A stretch of DNA of 64,000 bases from Micromonospora aurantiaca ATCC 27029 (GTDB taxonomy: Bacteria > Actinomycetota > Actinomycetes > Mycobacteriales > Micromonosporaceae): positions 1,488,001 through 1,552,000 of the forward strand of contig NC_014391.1 of assembly GCF_000145235.1 (NCBI RefSeq). Direction: 5' to 3'. A program made the translations under genes and the position numbers. Under the pieces are notes generated by a model. It saw only the letters and a program-made list of their open reading frames with translations, was not told the DNA's origin and ran no database searches. Below are positions 14,358 to 22,369 of the stretch, piece after piece. Within the stretch, counting starts at the first letter, position 1, and every line of letters starts with the position of its first letter.

Positions 14358-15932
14358 GTGGCCACGACGCCCGCGCCGACCGCCGAGCAGCCGATGGACG
14401 ACGACGCCCGACGACTCGCCGAACTCGGCTACAAACAGGAGTTGCGCCGCAAGTGGAGCGGCTTCTCCAACTTCGCGATCTCGTTCTCCATCATCTCGAT
14501 CCTGGCCGGCTGCTTCACCACGTTCGGCCAGGCGTGGAACAACGGCGGCCCGGTGGCGATCTCCTGGGGCTGGCCGCTGATCTCGCTGTTCATCCTGATC
14601 ATCGGCTTCTGCCTGGCCGAGCTGGTGTCGGCGTACCCGACAGCGGGCGGGATCTACTGGTGGGCGGCGACGATGGGCCGGCCGGTGCACGGCTGGTTCA
14701 CCGGCTGGCTCAACCTGATCGGGCTGGTCGCGGTGACCGCGTCGGTCGACTACGGCTGCGCCACGTTCCTCAACCTGACGCTGTCGGCGCTGTTCGACGG
14801 CTGGGCCGGCACCGGGCACCAGACGTTCGGGCTGTTCGTGGTGATCCTCGCGCTGCACGGGCTGATCAACATCTACGGGCACCGGATCATCGACGTACTC
14901 CAGAACGTCTCGGTCTGGTGGCACGTCGCCGGCGCGGCCGCCGTGGTGCTGATCCTGGTCCTGGTCCCGGACAACCACCAGAGCTTCCAGTTCGTGTTCA
15001 CCGAGCGGTTCAACAACTCCGGCTTCGGTGACGGCGACACCGGCGGGCTGGCGTTCTGGTTCTACGTGCTGCCGCTGGGCTTCCTGCTCACGCAGTACAC
15101 GATCACCGGCTTCGACGCCTGCGCGCACGTCTCCGAGGAGACCCGGGGCGCGTCCAAGGCCGCCGCGCAGGGGCTGTGGCGGTCGATCTTCTACTCGGCG
15201 GTGGGCGGCTGGATCCTGCTGCTGGCGTTCCTGTTCGCGGCCACCGACGTGGACGCGATCAACGAGGCGGGCGGCTTCTCCGGGGCGATCTTCGAGAGCG
15301 CGCTGACGCCGTTCTTCTTCAAGGCCGTCATCATCATCTCCACCATCGGGCAGTTCTTCTGCGGCATGAGCTGCGTGACGTCGATGTCGCGGATGGCGTA
15401 CGCGTTCAGCCGGGACCGCGCGGTGCCCGGCTGGAAACTCTGGTCGAAGGTGAACCGCAACGGCACGCCCGTCAACGCCATCATCGGCGCGACGCTGGCC
15501 GGGCTGGTGCTCACACTGCCCGCGCTCTACCAGCGCGGCGGCATCCCGGTCGCGTTCTACGCGGTGGTGTCGGTCGCGGTGATCGGGCTGTACCTGTCCT
15601 TCATCATCCCGATCTTCCTGCGGCTGCGGATGGGCGACCGGTTCACCCCGGGCCCGTGGACGCTCGGCCGCCGCTACAAGCTGCTCGGCTGGATCGCGGT
15701 GGTCGAGATCGCGGTCATCTCGGTCTACTTCGTGCTGCCGATCGTCCCGGCGGGTGTGCCCGGCAACCCCGACTTCAGCTGGACGGCTGTGAACTACGCG
15801 CCCATCGCCATCGGTGGCGTGCTGCTCGGCGTCGCGATCTGGTGGTACGCCTCGGCCCGCAAGTGGTTCACCGGCCCGCGCCGCACAGTCGACCAGGCCG
15901 AACCCGAGCCCGAGCCTGCCGAGCCGTCGTAG
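14358..15932 (+). CDS. APC-superfamily amino acid/amine permease
   Basis: 524 residues with 12 predicted membrane helices. The N-terminal ARRLAELGYKQELRRKWSGFSNFAISFSIISILAG motif and the FDACAHVSEETRGASKAAAQG loop are characteristic of the ACT-type amino acid/choline/GABA permeases of the APC superfamily. It should import GABA, a polyamine, an amino alcohol or an amino acid by proton symport. It lies upstream of a glutamine-synthetase-like ligase, aldehyde dehydrogenase, SDR and amidotransferase, and probably feeds that pathway. GTG at 14358 is chosen because GAGGAGGT lies at 14345-14352; the frame is open further upstream but without a ribosome site. Confidence 0.9.
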   Translation: MATTPAPTAEQPMDDDARRLAELGYKQELRRKWSGFSNFAISFSIISILAGCFTTFGQAWNNGGPVAISWGWPLISLFILIIGFCLAELVSAYPTAGGIYWWAATMGRPVHGWFTGWLNLIGLVAVTASVDYGCATFLNLTLSALFDGWAGTGHQTFGLFVVILALHGLINIYGHRIIDVLQNVSVWWHVAGAAAVVLILVLVPDNHQSFQFVFTERFNNSGFGDGDTGGLAFWFYVLPLGFLLTQYTITGFDACAHVSEETRGASKAAAQGLWRSIFYSAVGGWILLLAFLFAATDVDAINEAGGFSGAIFESALTPFFFKAVIIISTIGQFFCGMSCVTSMSRMAYAFSRDRAVPGWKLWSKVNRNGTPVNAIIGATLAGLVLTLPALYQRGGIPVAFYAVVSVAVIGLYLSFIIPIFLRLRMGDRFTPGPWTLGRRYKLLGWIAVVEIAVISVYFVLPIVPAGVPGNPDFSWTAVNYAPIAIGGVLLGVAIWWYASARKWFTGPRRTVDQAEPEPEPAEPS

Positions 15933-15961
15933 CTGTCGGTGGGTCCTGCCATGATCCGGCA

Positions 15962-16339
15962 ATGGACTCGGAAGCGGTGGTACGCGCGTTGTGGGATCGC
16001 ATGCAGGCCCGGGACTGGACCGGCGTCGGCGACCTGCTGGCCGACGACGTGGTGGTCGAGTGGCCGGTCAGCGCCGAGCGGATCGTGGGCCGCGACCACT
16101 ACGTGAAGATCAACGCCGAGTACCCGGAGGGCTGGTCGATCCGGGTACTGCGGGTGGTGGCATCCGGCGACACTGTGGTGTCCGAGGTGGAGGTGCCGCA
16201 CGAGGAGATGGGCGTGCACCGCGTCGCGTCGTTCTGGACCGTGCGCGACGGGCGGATCGCCGACGGCCGGGAGTACTGGACCAGCCTCGGTGCGGACCCG
16301 TCCCCGCAGTGGCGATCCGCCTGGGTCCAGCCCATGTGA
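15962..16339 (+). CDS. SnoaL/NTF2-like protein
   Basis: 125 residues with the cone-shaped SnoaL/NTF2 fold pattern: an N-terminal helix pair (VVRALWDRMQARDWTGVGDLLADDVVVEWP), a buried strand with HEEMGVHRVASFWTVRDGRIADGREYW, and a short C-terminus. Family members include isomerases, dehydratases and orphan ligand-binding proteins; no specific activity can be given. It starts 29 bases after the permease stop. CATGAT sits 6 bases before its ATG and there is no Shine-Dalgarno sequence. Confidence 0.75.
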   Translation: MDSEAVVRALWDRMQARDWTGVGDLLADDVVVEWPVSAERIVGRDHYVKINAEYPEGWSIRVLRVVASGDTVVSEVEVPHEEMGVHRVASFWTVRDGRIADGREYWTSLGADPSPQWRSAWVQPM

Positions 16340-16366
16340 CGGCGGGCTGTCCGCGTACCGAAGGGG

Positions 16367-17545
16367 TCAGATCGTGGGGCGGCGGTGGGTGAGCGGGAAG
16401 CGGAGGATGCGGTCGTCGCCGGCCGCCGGGGTGCCGCGGCCGTCGCGGTTGCTGGTCGCCACCCAGAGCGCGCCGTCCGGCGCGACCTCGACGGTACGCA
16501 GGCGGCCGTACGTGCCGACCAGCTCCGCCACCGGTACGCCGACGCGGCCGGCGGCGTCGACGGGCACCGCCCAGAGCCGGGCGCCGCGCAGCGCGGCGAC
16601 GTAGAGCGTGCCCCTGGTGAACGCGGCACCGCTCGGGGACGCCTGCGCGGGCGGCCAGACGACGACCGGGTCGCGGAACCGGGGATCACCGGCGACGCCC
16701 TCGACGAGCGGCCAGCCGTAGTTGCCGCCGGGCACGATCCGGTTCACCTCGTCCCAGGTGCTCTGGCCGAACTCGGTGGCGAACAGCCGCCCCTGCCGGT
16801 CCCAGGCGAGGCCCTGCACGTTGCGGTGGCCGTAGCTGTAGACCAGCGAGCCGGGGAACGGGTTGCCGGCCGGCACGCCGCCGTCCGGGCGGATCCGCAG
16901 GATCTTGCCGTTGCGGCTGGTCAGGTCCTGCGCGCGGGCGGACACCCCGGCGTCGCCGATCCCGGCGTAGAGCATGCCGTCGGGGCCGAACGCGATCCGG
17001 CCGCCGTCGTGGACCGCGCTGCGGGCGGTGCCGCTCACCAGCACCTGCGGCGGCTGGGACGAGCCGAGGCGGAACCGGACGATCCGGATGTCGGCAGCCG
17101 TGGTGTAGGCGGCGTAGACCCACCTGTCCCGGCGGTACCGGGGGGAGACCGCGAGCCCGAGCAGGCCCGCCTCGCCGCCCGCGGCCACGTCGGCGATCCG
17201 GGCCACCTGCCGGGCCGGGCGACCCGGGCGTACGCGCAGGATCGTGCCCTGGTCCCGCTGCGCGACCAGGGCGCTGCCGTCGGGCAGGAAGGCCAGCCCC
17301 CACGGCGCCTCCAGCCCGGTCGCGACGACGCGGGGACGGGTCAGGTCGTAGCCGGACCAGCCGGCACGCCCGTCGAAGCCGCGCAGGTCCAGCGCGACCG
17401 GGCGCTGGTGCGCGTCAGCGGTGACCGGCCGGTCGGGGCCGTCCGCGGCCGGGCGGCCGGTGGGCCGGTTGCCGGCGTGGGCGTCGGTCGCTGCGAGCAC
17501 GATCGCGAGGACGGCGGCGACGACCGCGACGGTACGACGGCGCAT
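16367..17545 (-). CDS. Secreted PQQ-dependent sugar dehydrogenase-like beta-propeller
   Basis: 392 residues with an N-terminal signal peptide (MRRRTVAVVAAVLAIVLAATDAHA). The mature part is a six-bladed propeller of the soluble aldose sugar dehydrogenase (YliI/GDH-B) family: GLEAPWGLAFLPDGSALVAQRD, GEAGLLGLAVSPRYRRDRWVYAAYT, HDGGRIAFGPDGMLYAGIGDAG, GHRNVQGLAWDRQGRLFATEFG and GGNYGWPLVEG. Relatives oxidise sugars with PQQ and Ca2+. The ATG at 17545 has GGGGAG upstream. The frame stays open further upstream, but the signal peptide and the ribosome site fix this start. It is convergent with the SnoaL gene and divergent from the ligase gene, and its link to the amine pathway is not clear. Confidence 0.85.
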   Translation of the reverse strand: MRRRTVAVVAAVLAIVLAATDAHAGNRPTGRPAADGPDRPVTADAHQRPVALDLRGFDGRAGWSGYDLTRPRVVATGLEAPWGLAFLPDGSALVAQRDQGTILRVRPGRPARQVARIADVAAGGEAGLLGLAVSPRYRRDRWVYAAYTTAADIRIVRFRLGSSQPPQVLVSGTARSAVHDGGRIAFGPDGMLYAGIGDAGVSARAQDLTSRNGKILRIRPDGGVPAGNPFPGSLVYSYGHRNVQGLAWDRQGRLFATEFGQSTWDEVNRIVPGGNYGWPLVEGVAGDPRFRDPVVVWPPAQASPSGAAFTRGTLYVAALRGARLWAVPVDAAGRVGVPVAELVGTYGRLRTVEVAPDGALWVATSNRDGRGTPAAGDDRILRFPLTHRRPTI

Positions 17546-17631
17546 GTGCACTCCCCGGTTTCGCACCCGGCCTCGCCGGGGCATTGACGGTGATCCGGTT
17601 TGCCAGTAGACCTTGGTGATGGAGGCCCCTG

Positions 17632-18996
17632 ATGAAACCAACGCCGCTCTCGCTGGAACAGTTGCGGGTCGCCGTCACCGAGGGTGAGATCGACACGGTG
17701 GTGCTCGCGCTCACCGACATGCAGGGCCGCCTGCAAGGCAAGCGGTTCCACGCGCCCTACTTCCTCGACCAGGTGGTCACGCACGGCAGCGAGGGCTGCA
17801 ACTACCTGCTCGCCGTGGACGTCGACATGAACACCGTCGACGGGTACGCGATGTCGAGCTGGGAACGCGGCTACGGCGACTTCGCCATGCGCCCCGACCT
17901 GGACACGCTGCGCCGGATGCCCTGGCAACCCGGGTCCGCGCTGCTGCTGGCCGACCTGGAGTGGCTGGACGGCTCCGGCCCGGTGGTCGCCTCGCCCCGG
18001 CAGATCCTGCGCAAGCAGCTCGACCGGCTGGCCGCGCACGGGCTGACCGCGTACGCCGGCACCGAACTGGAGTTCGTGCTCTACCGCGACTCGTACGAGG
18101 AGGCGTGGCAGCGCGGCTACCGCGACCTGACGCCGGCCAACCAGTACAACGTGGACTACTCACTGCTCGGCACCGCCCGGGTCGAGCCGCTGCTGCGCCG
18201 CATCCGCACCGAGATGGCCGGCGCCGGGCTCACCCCGGAGAGCGCGAAGGGCGAGTGCAACCTCGGCCAGCACGAGATCGCCTTCCGGTACGACGAGGCG
18301 GTGCGCTGCGCCGACCACCACGTCATCTACAAGAACGGCGCCAAGGAGATCGCCGCCCAGGAGGGCATGGCGATCACGTTCATGGCGAAGCCGAACGAGC
18401 GGGAGGGCAACTCCTGCCACATCCACTTCTCGCTGCGCGACGCCTCCGGCTCCTCGGCGATGCTGGGGGACGGGCCCGCGCACCTGAGCGTCACCGGGCA
18501 GCGGGTGCTGGCCGGGCTGCTCGCCACCATGCGCGAGTTCAGCCTGTTCTTCGCACCCAACATCAACTCCTACAAGCGCTACCAGCCCGGCTCGTTCGCG
18601 CCGACCGCGCTGCGCTGGGGCACCGACAACCGCACCTGCGCGCTGCGGCTGGTCGGGCACGGGCAGGGGATGCGGGTGGAGAACCGGGTGCCGGGGGCCG
18701 ACGTCAACCCGTACCTGGCGATCGCCGCCCTGGTGGCCGGCGCGGTGCACGGCATCGAGAACGAGCTGGAGCTGGCGGACGAGTGCACCGGCAACGCGTA
18801 CGACGACCCGGACGCCGAGCGGGTGCCCACCACGCTGCGTGACGCGCTGGACCTGTGGCAGCACTCGGAGGTGGCCCGGGAGGCGTTCGGCGACGAGGTG
18901 GCCGCCCACTACGCCAATCAGGCGAAGGTCGAGCTGACCGCCTTCGACGCCGCGGTGACGGACTGGGAGCTGACCCGTGGCTTCGAACGCCTCTGA
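17632..18996 (+). CDS. Glutamine-synthetase-like gamma-glutamyl ligase (GlnA4/PuuA type)
   Basis: 454 residues with the glutamine synthetase fold: beta-Grasp domain, then the ATP-grasp-like catalytic domain with ELEF (Glu145, Glu147), QHEI, HIHFSL (His263) and NSYKRYQPGSFAP. The gene order with an aldehyde dehydrogenase, SDR, amidotransferase and, further on, methionine aminopeptidase matches the M. tuberculosis glnA4 neighbourhood (Rv2857c-Rv2861c) as I recall it. These non-ammonium GS relatives gamma-glutamylate polyamines or ethanolamine. The expected reaction is glutamate + amine + ATP to gamma-glutamylamide, starting a catabolic route. ATG 17632 has GGAGG 6 bases upstream. The amine substrate is not determined. 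Confidence 0.88.
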   Translation: MKPTPLSLEQLRVAVTEGEIDTVVLALTDMQGRLQGKRFHAPYFLDQVVTHGSEGCNYLLAVDVDMNTVDGYAMSSWERGYGDFAMRPDLDTLRRMPWQPGSALLLADLEWLDGSGPVVASPRQILRKQLDRLAAHGLTAYAGTELEFVLYRDSYEEAWQRGYRDLTPANQYNVDYSLLGTARVEPLLRRIRTEMAGAGLTPESAKGECNLGQHEIAFRYDEAVRCADHHVIYKNGAKEIAAQEGMAITFMAKPNEREGNSCHIHFSLRDASGSSAMLGDGPAHLSVTGQRVLAGLLATMREFSLFFAPNINSYKRYQPGSFAPTALRWGTDNRTCALRLVGHGQGMRVENRVPGADVNPYLAIAALVAGAVHGIENELELADECTGNAYDDPDAERVPTTLRDALDLWQHSEVAREAFGDEVAAHYANQAKVELTAFDAAVTDWELTRGFERL

Positions 18997-19048
18997 CCTC
19001 GCCGCGCTCCCCGCCGCCGCGCCCGCCCTCGCGCCCCGCTCTCGACGT

Positions 19049-19117
19049 CGATCTTGCACTTGCGGCCCTCGGTGCGGGCGTTATGGGGCTTTCGCCGGGG
19101 CAGCAACTGCAAGATCG
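19049..19117. repeat. 15-bp inverted repeat containing GATC
   Basis: CGATCTTGCACTTGC (19049-19063) and GCAACTGCAAGATCG (19103-19117) pair with one mismatch around a 39-base loop, in the 146-bp gap between the ligase and the aldehyde dehydrogenase. It is not followed by a U-tract. It may be a dispersed intergenic element or affect read-through in the operon. Confidence 0.6.
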
Positions 19118-19142
19118 CGGGGGCGAGGGGAGGGGGGACCGC

Positions 19143-20498
19143 GTGGGTGAGGTGATCTCGCCTGTTGACGGGGCGGGGATCGGGGTCGTTCCGGGGTGCT
19201 CCGTGGAGGACGTGGATGCTGCTGTCTCGCGGGCGGCTGCGGCGTTCGAGACGTGGCGTCATGTGGCGCCGGGGGATCGGGGGCGGCTGCTGCGGCGGTT
19301 CGCCGCCCAGGTCGACGCGCACCTGGAGGAGCTGGCTCTCCTGGAGGTGCGCAACGCCGGGCACACCATCGGCAACGCCCGCTGGGAGGCGGGCAACGTC
19401 CGCGACGTGCTCGACTACTACGCGGGCGCGCCGGAACGGCTGACCGGCCACCAGATCCCGGTGCCCGGCGGGCTCGACGTCACGTTCCACGAGCCGCTGG
19501 GCGTGGTCGGCGTGATCGTGCCGTGGAACTTCCCGATGCCGATCGCCGGCTGGGGGTTCGCCCCGGCGCTCGCCGCCGGCAACACGGTGGTGCTGAAGCC
19601 CGCCGAGCTGACCCCGCTGACCGCGCTGCGCCTGGCCGAACTGGCCCGCGACGCCGGCCTGCCCGACGGCGTGTTCACAGTGCTGCCCGGCCGGGGCAGC
19701 GTGGTCGGCGAGCGGTTCGTCACCCACCCGGCGGTCCGCAAGATCTGTTTCACCGGCTCGACCGAGGTCGGCACCCGGATCATGGCCGGCTGCGCGGCCC
19801 AGGTGAAACGGGTGACGCTGGAGCTGGGCGGCAAGTCGGCGAACATCGTCTTCGCCGACGCGGACCTGGAGAAGGCGGCTGCGACCGCGCCGTACGCCGT
19901 CTTCGACAACGCCGGCCAGGACTGCTGCGCCCGCTCCCGGATCCTGGTCCAGCGCCGGGTGTACGACAGGTTCCTGGAACTGCTCGAACCGGCCGTACGG
20001 GCGGTGCGGGTGGAGGACCCGGCCCGGGACACGGCCGAGATGGGCCCGCTGATCTCCGCCGCGCACCGGGACCGGGTCGCCGGGTACGTCGACGGCGCGG
20101 ACGTCGCATTCACCGGCTCGTGCCCCGACGGCCCCGGCTTCTGGTACGCCCCGACTGTGCTGCTCGCCGGCTCCCCGGCGGACCGGCACTGGCGGGAGGA
20201 GGTCTTCGGCCCGGTCGTCTCGGTGCTCCCGTTCGACGACGAGGCGGACGCGATCCGGCTCGCCAACGACACCGAGTACGGGCTCTCCGGCTCGATCTGG
20301 ACCCGGGACGTCGGGCGCGCGGTGCGGGTGGCCCGCGCCGTCGAGTCGGGCAACCTCAGCGTCAACTCGCACTCCTCGGTGCGCTACTGGACCCCGTTCG
20401 GCGGGATGAAGCGTTCCGGCCTGGGCCGGGAGCTGGGTCCGGACGCGCTGCACGCCTTCACCGACGTCAAGAACGTGTTCATCGGCACCGAGGAGTGA
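19143..20498 (+). CDS. Aldehyde dehydrogenase of the gamma-glutamylation cluster
   Basis: 451 residues of the NAD(P)-dependent ALDH superfamily: PWNFPMPIAGWGFAPALAAGNTVVLKPAE, FTGSTEVG, ELGGKSANIVF with general base Glu227, GQDCC with nucleophile Cys261, EEVFGPVVSVL and PFGGMKRSGLGRELG. It would oxidise a gamma-glutamyl aminoaldehyde to the acid, the PuuC step. GTG 19143 is chosen for the long purine run ending 5 bases upstream; the open frame continues upstream through the inverted repeat, but that part is low-complexity. The next gene starts 5 bases after its stop. Confidence 0.9.
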   Translation: MGEVISPVDGAGIGVVPGCSVEDVDAAVSRAAAAFETWRHVAPGDRGRLLRRFAAQVDAHLEELALLEVRNAGHTIGNARWEAGNVRDVLDYYAGAPERLTGHQIPVPGGLDVTFHEPLGVVGVIVPWNFPMPIAGWGFAPALAAGNTVVLKPAELTPLTALRLAELARDAGLPDGVFTVLPGRGSVVGERFVTHPAVRKICFTGSTEVGTRIMAGCAAQVKRVTLELGGKSANIVFADADLEKAAATAPYAVFDNAGQDCCARSRILVQRRVYDRFLELLEPAVRAVRVEDPARDTAEMGPLISAAHRDRVAGYVDGADVAFTGSCPDGPGFWYAPTVLLAGSPADRHWREEVFGPVVSVLPFDDEADAIRLANDTEYGLSGSIWTRDVGRAVRVARAVESGNLSVNSHSSVRYWTPFGGMKRSGLGRELGPDALHAFTDVKNVFIGTEE

Positions 20499-20503
20499 TC
20501 ACA

Positions 20504-21271
20504 GTGCAGGGACGGCTTTCCGACCGGGTGGCAGTGGTGACCGGCGCGGGCAGCGGCATCGGGCTCGCCACCGTACGCCGTTTCGCCGCCGAGGGCGCCC
20601 GGGTGGTCTGCGTGGACATCGACGCCGACGCCGGCACCCGGGCCGCGCAGGAGGTGGGTGGCGAGTTCGTCGCCGCCGACGTAGCCGACGAGACGGCCGT
20701 GCGCGACCTGTTCGACGGGGTGGTGCAGCGGCACGGCCGGGTGGACGTGTCGTTCCACAACGCGGGCATCTCGCCGCCTGAGGACGACTCGATCCTGGAG
20801 ACCGGCCTGGACGCCTGGGAACGGGTGCTGCGGGTCAACACCACGAGCGTGTACCTGTGCTGCAAGTACGTCATCCCGCACATGCGCCGCCAGGGCAAGG
20901 GCTCGATCATCAACACCGCCTCGTTCGTGGCGCTGATGGGCGCTGCCACGTCGCAGATCGCGTACACGGCGAGCAAGGGCGGGGTGCTGGCGATGACCCG
21001 GGAGCTGGGCGTGCAGTTCGCCCGCGAGGGCATCCGGGTCAACGCGCTGTGCCCCGGGCCGGTGGCGACGCCGCTGCTGCTGGAGCTGTTCGCCAAGGAT
21101 CCGGAGCGGGCCGCCCGGCGGCTGGTGCACGTGCCGATGGGCCGGTTCGGCGACCCTGCCGAGATCGCCGCCGCTGTGGCGTTCCTCGCCAGCGACGACG
21201 CCTCGTTCATGACCGCCGCGCAGTTCGTCGTCGACGGCGGTATCACCGGCGCGTACGTCACCCCCCTGTGA
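20504..21271 (+). CDS. Short-chain dehydrogenase/reductase (FabG-like)
   Basis: 255 residues of the classical SDR family: TGAGSGIG cofactor motif near residue 12, HNAGIS, catalytic Ser140, Tyr154 and Lys158 (YTASK), and the C-terminal FLASDDASFMTAAQFVVDGGIT. Asp at the end of the second strand (VCVDID) suggests NAD(H) over NADP(H). In this cluster it takes the place where E. coli has the amine oxidase PuuB, so it may oxidise the alcohol of a gamma-glutamylated amino alcohol; this is inference. GTG 20504 follows GAGGAG inside the end of the ALDH gene; an in-frame GTG at 20495 is the alternative. Its stop overlaps the first 59-bp repeat unit. Confidence 0.9.
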   Translation: MQGRLSDRVAVVTGAGSGIGLATVRRFAAEGARVVCVDIDADAGTRAAQEVGGEFVAADVADETAVRDLFDGVVQRHGRVDVSFHNAGISPPEDDSILETGLDAWERVLRVNTTSVYLCCKYVIPHMRRQGKGSIINTASFVALMGAATSQIAYTASKGGVLAMTRELGVQFAREGIRVNALCPGPVATPLLLELFAKDPERAARRLVHVPMGRFGDPAEIAAAVAFLASDDASFMTAAQFVVDGGITGAYVTPL

Positions 21272-21445
21272 GCGCGAGGAGTGAGCCGGTCTTGCGAGCC
21301 CCGCAGTCGCGAACCAGGTCGGCACTGTGAGCGCGAGGAGTGAGCCGGTCTTGCGAGCCCCGCAGTCGCGAACCAGGTCGGCACTGTGAGCGCGAGGAGT
21401 GAGCCGGTCTTGCGAGCCCCGCAGTCGCGAACCCAGGCCGGCACT
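21268..21445 (+). repeat. Three tandem 59/60-bp repeats ending in a partial fourth copy
   Basis: Units at 21268-21326, 21327-21385 and 21386-21445 are almost identical; the third has one extra base and one change. Each begins GTGAGCGCGAGGAGTGAGCC and contains GCGAGCCCCGCAGTCGCG. The first unit overlaps the SDR stop. The amidotransferase reading frame begins with the same GTGAGCGCGAG at 21446, so the start-codon region itself looks like the unit that was multiplied. No spacers, so not CRISPR. Confidence 0.9.
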
Positions 21446-22165
21446 GTGAGCGCGAGAAGGCCGGTCATCGGCATCACCGCGTACGTCGAGCCGGCCGGCT
21501 GGGCGGTGTGGCGGGACGTGCCGGCGACGCTCGTGCCGCACGCGTACGTCCGCTCGGTCACCGCGGCGGGCGGCCGGGCCGTCGTGCTGCCCCCGGACGA
21601 CGCCGACGCGGACGTGCTGGGGCTGCTGGACGGGCTGCTGCTGGCTGGCGGCGCGGACGTCGGGCCGGAGCGGTACGGCGAGCCGCCGGACCCGCGTACC
21701 GAGAGCCGGCCGGAGCGCGACGCGGGGGAGACGACGCTGCTGACCGCCGCGCTCGCCGCCGACCTGCCGGTGCTGGGCGTGTGCCGGGGCATGCAACTGC
21801 TGGCGGTGGCGTACGGCGGCCTGCTGCACCAGCACCTGCCGGACGTGGTCGGGCACGACGGGCACCGTCCCGCGCCGGGCGTCTACGGGTCGCATCCGGT
21901 GCGCTTCGCCGCCGGCAGCCGGACCGCCGAGGTGATGGCCGGGGTGGACCGGGTCAACTCGTACCACCATCAGGCGGTGGCCGACCCCGGCGGCCTGGCG
22001 GTGACCGGCTGGGCCGACGACGGGGTGATCGAGGCGGTGGAGGATCCGGCGCGGCGGTTCGTGCTCGGGGTGCAGTGGCATCCGGAGAACGAGGCCGAGC
22101 CGCGGCCGGTGGCCGCGCTGGTCCGGGCCGCGATGTCGGCTAGATCACACACCCGCGTTTCGTAG
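21446..22165 (+). CDS. Class I glutamine amidotransferase-like gamma-glutamyl hydrolase (PuuD-like)
   Basis: 239 residues of peptidase family C26. Nucleophile Cys113 sits in GVCRGMQLLAV; His212 and Glu214 sit in QWHPE; GLLLAGGADVGPERYG near residue 62 is typical of PuuD and its relatives. The likely reaction is removal of the gamma-glutamyl group from the oxidised amine derivative, releasing glutamate and completing the pathway begun by the GS-like ligase. The GTG at 21446 is preferred as the core start. An in-frame GTG at 21386, one full repeat unit upstream, would add 20 residues encoded by the repeat. Both starts read VSAR. Confidence 0.88.
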   Translation: MSARRPVIGITAYVEPAGWAVWRDVPATLVPHAYVRSVTAAGGRAVVLPPDDADADVLGLLDGLLLAGGADVGPERYGEPPDPRTESRPERDAGETTLLTAALAADLPVLGVCRGMQLLAVAYGGLLHQHLPDVVGHDGHRPAPGVYGSHPVRFAAGSRTAEVMAGVDRVNSYHHQAVADPGGLAVTGWADDGVIEAVEDPARRFVLGVQWHPENEAEPRPVAALVRAAMSARSHTRVS

Positions 22166-22369
22166 GTGCGGACAGCCGAATCGGCGGCCCGCCGACCAGG
22201 CGAGGACCGCCCGAGTCGCCCCGGAGCGTCGGTTACGCCAGGATGAGGCGGAGGTAAGCAGCGTCGAACGGTGCGGGTGCGTTACGTTGCTCGTCCGTCG
22301 GGGTAGTAGGCGGGGACGGTCGGCGGAGAATCGCCGGCCGTCATGATCATGGCCGGAGCGGGAGGCTGC
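22166..22369. other. Upstream region of the hybrid kinase gene
   Basis: A 204-bp gap. It ends with the 10-bp palindrome CATGATCATG (22342-22351), flanked by CCGGC and GCCGG arms, 18 bases before the chosen start. No clear sigma-A promoter was seen. Confidence 0.4.

Noticed and set aside
21268..21445. Possible CRISPR array
   Set aside because: Units are contiguous with no spacers, only three copies, and no cas genes are in the window.
21386..21445. Upstream GTG as the true start of the amidotransferase
   Set aside because: It would encode 20 extra residues entirely from the repeat unit; the downstream GTG begins the conserved RPVIGITAY core. Kept as an alternative only.
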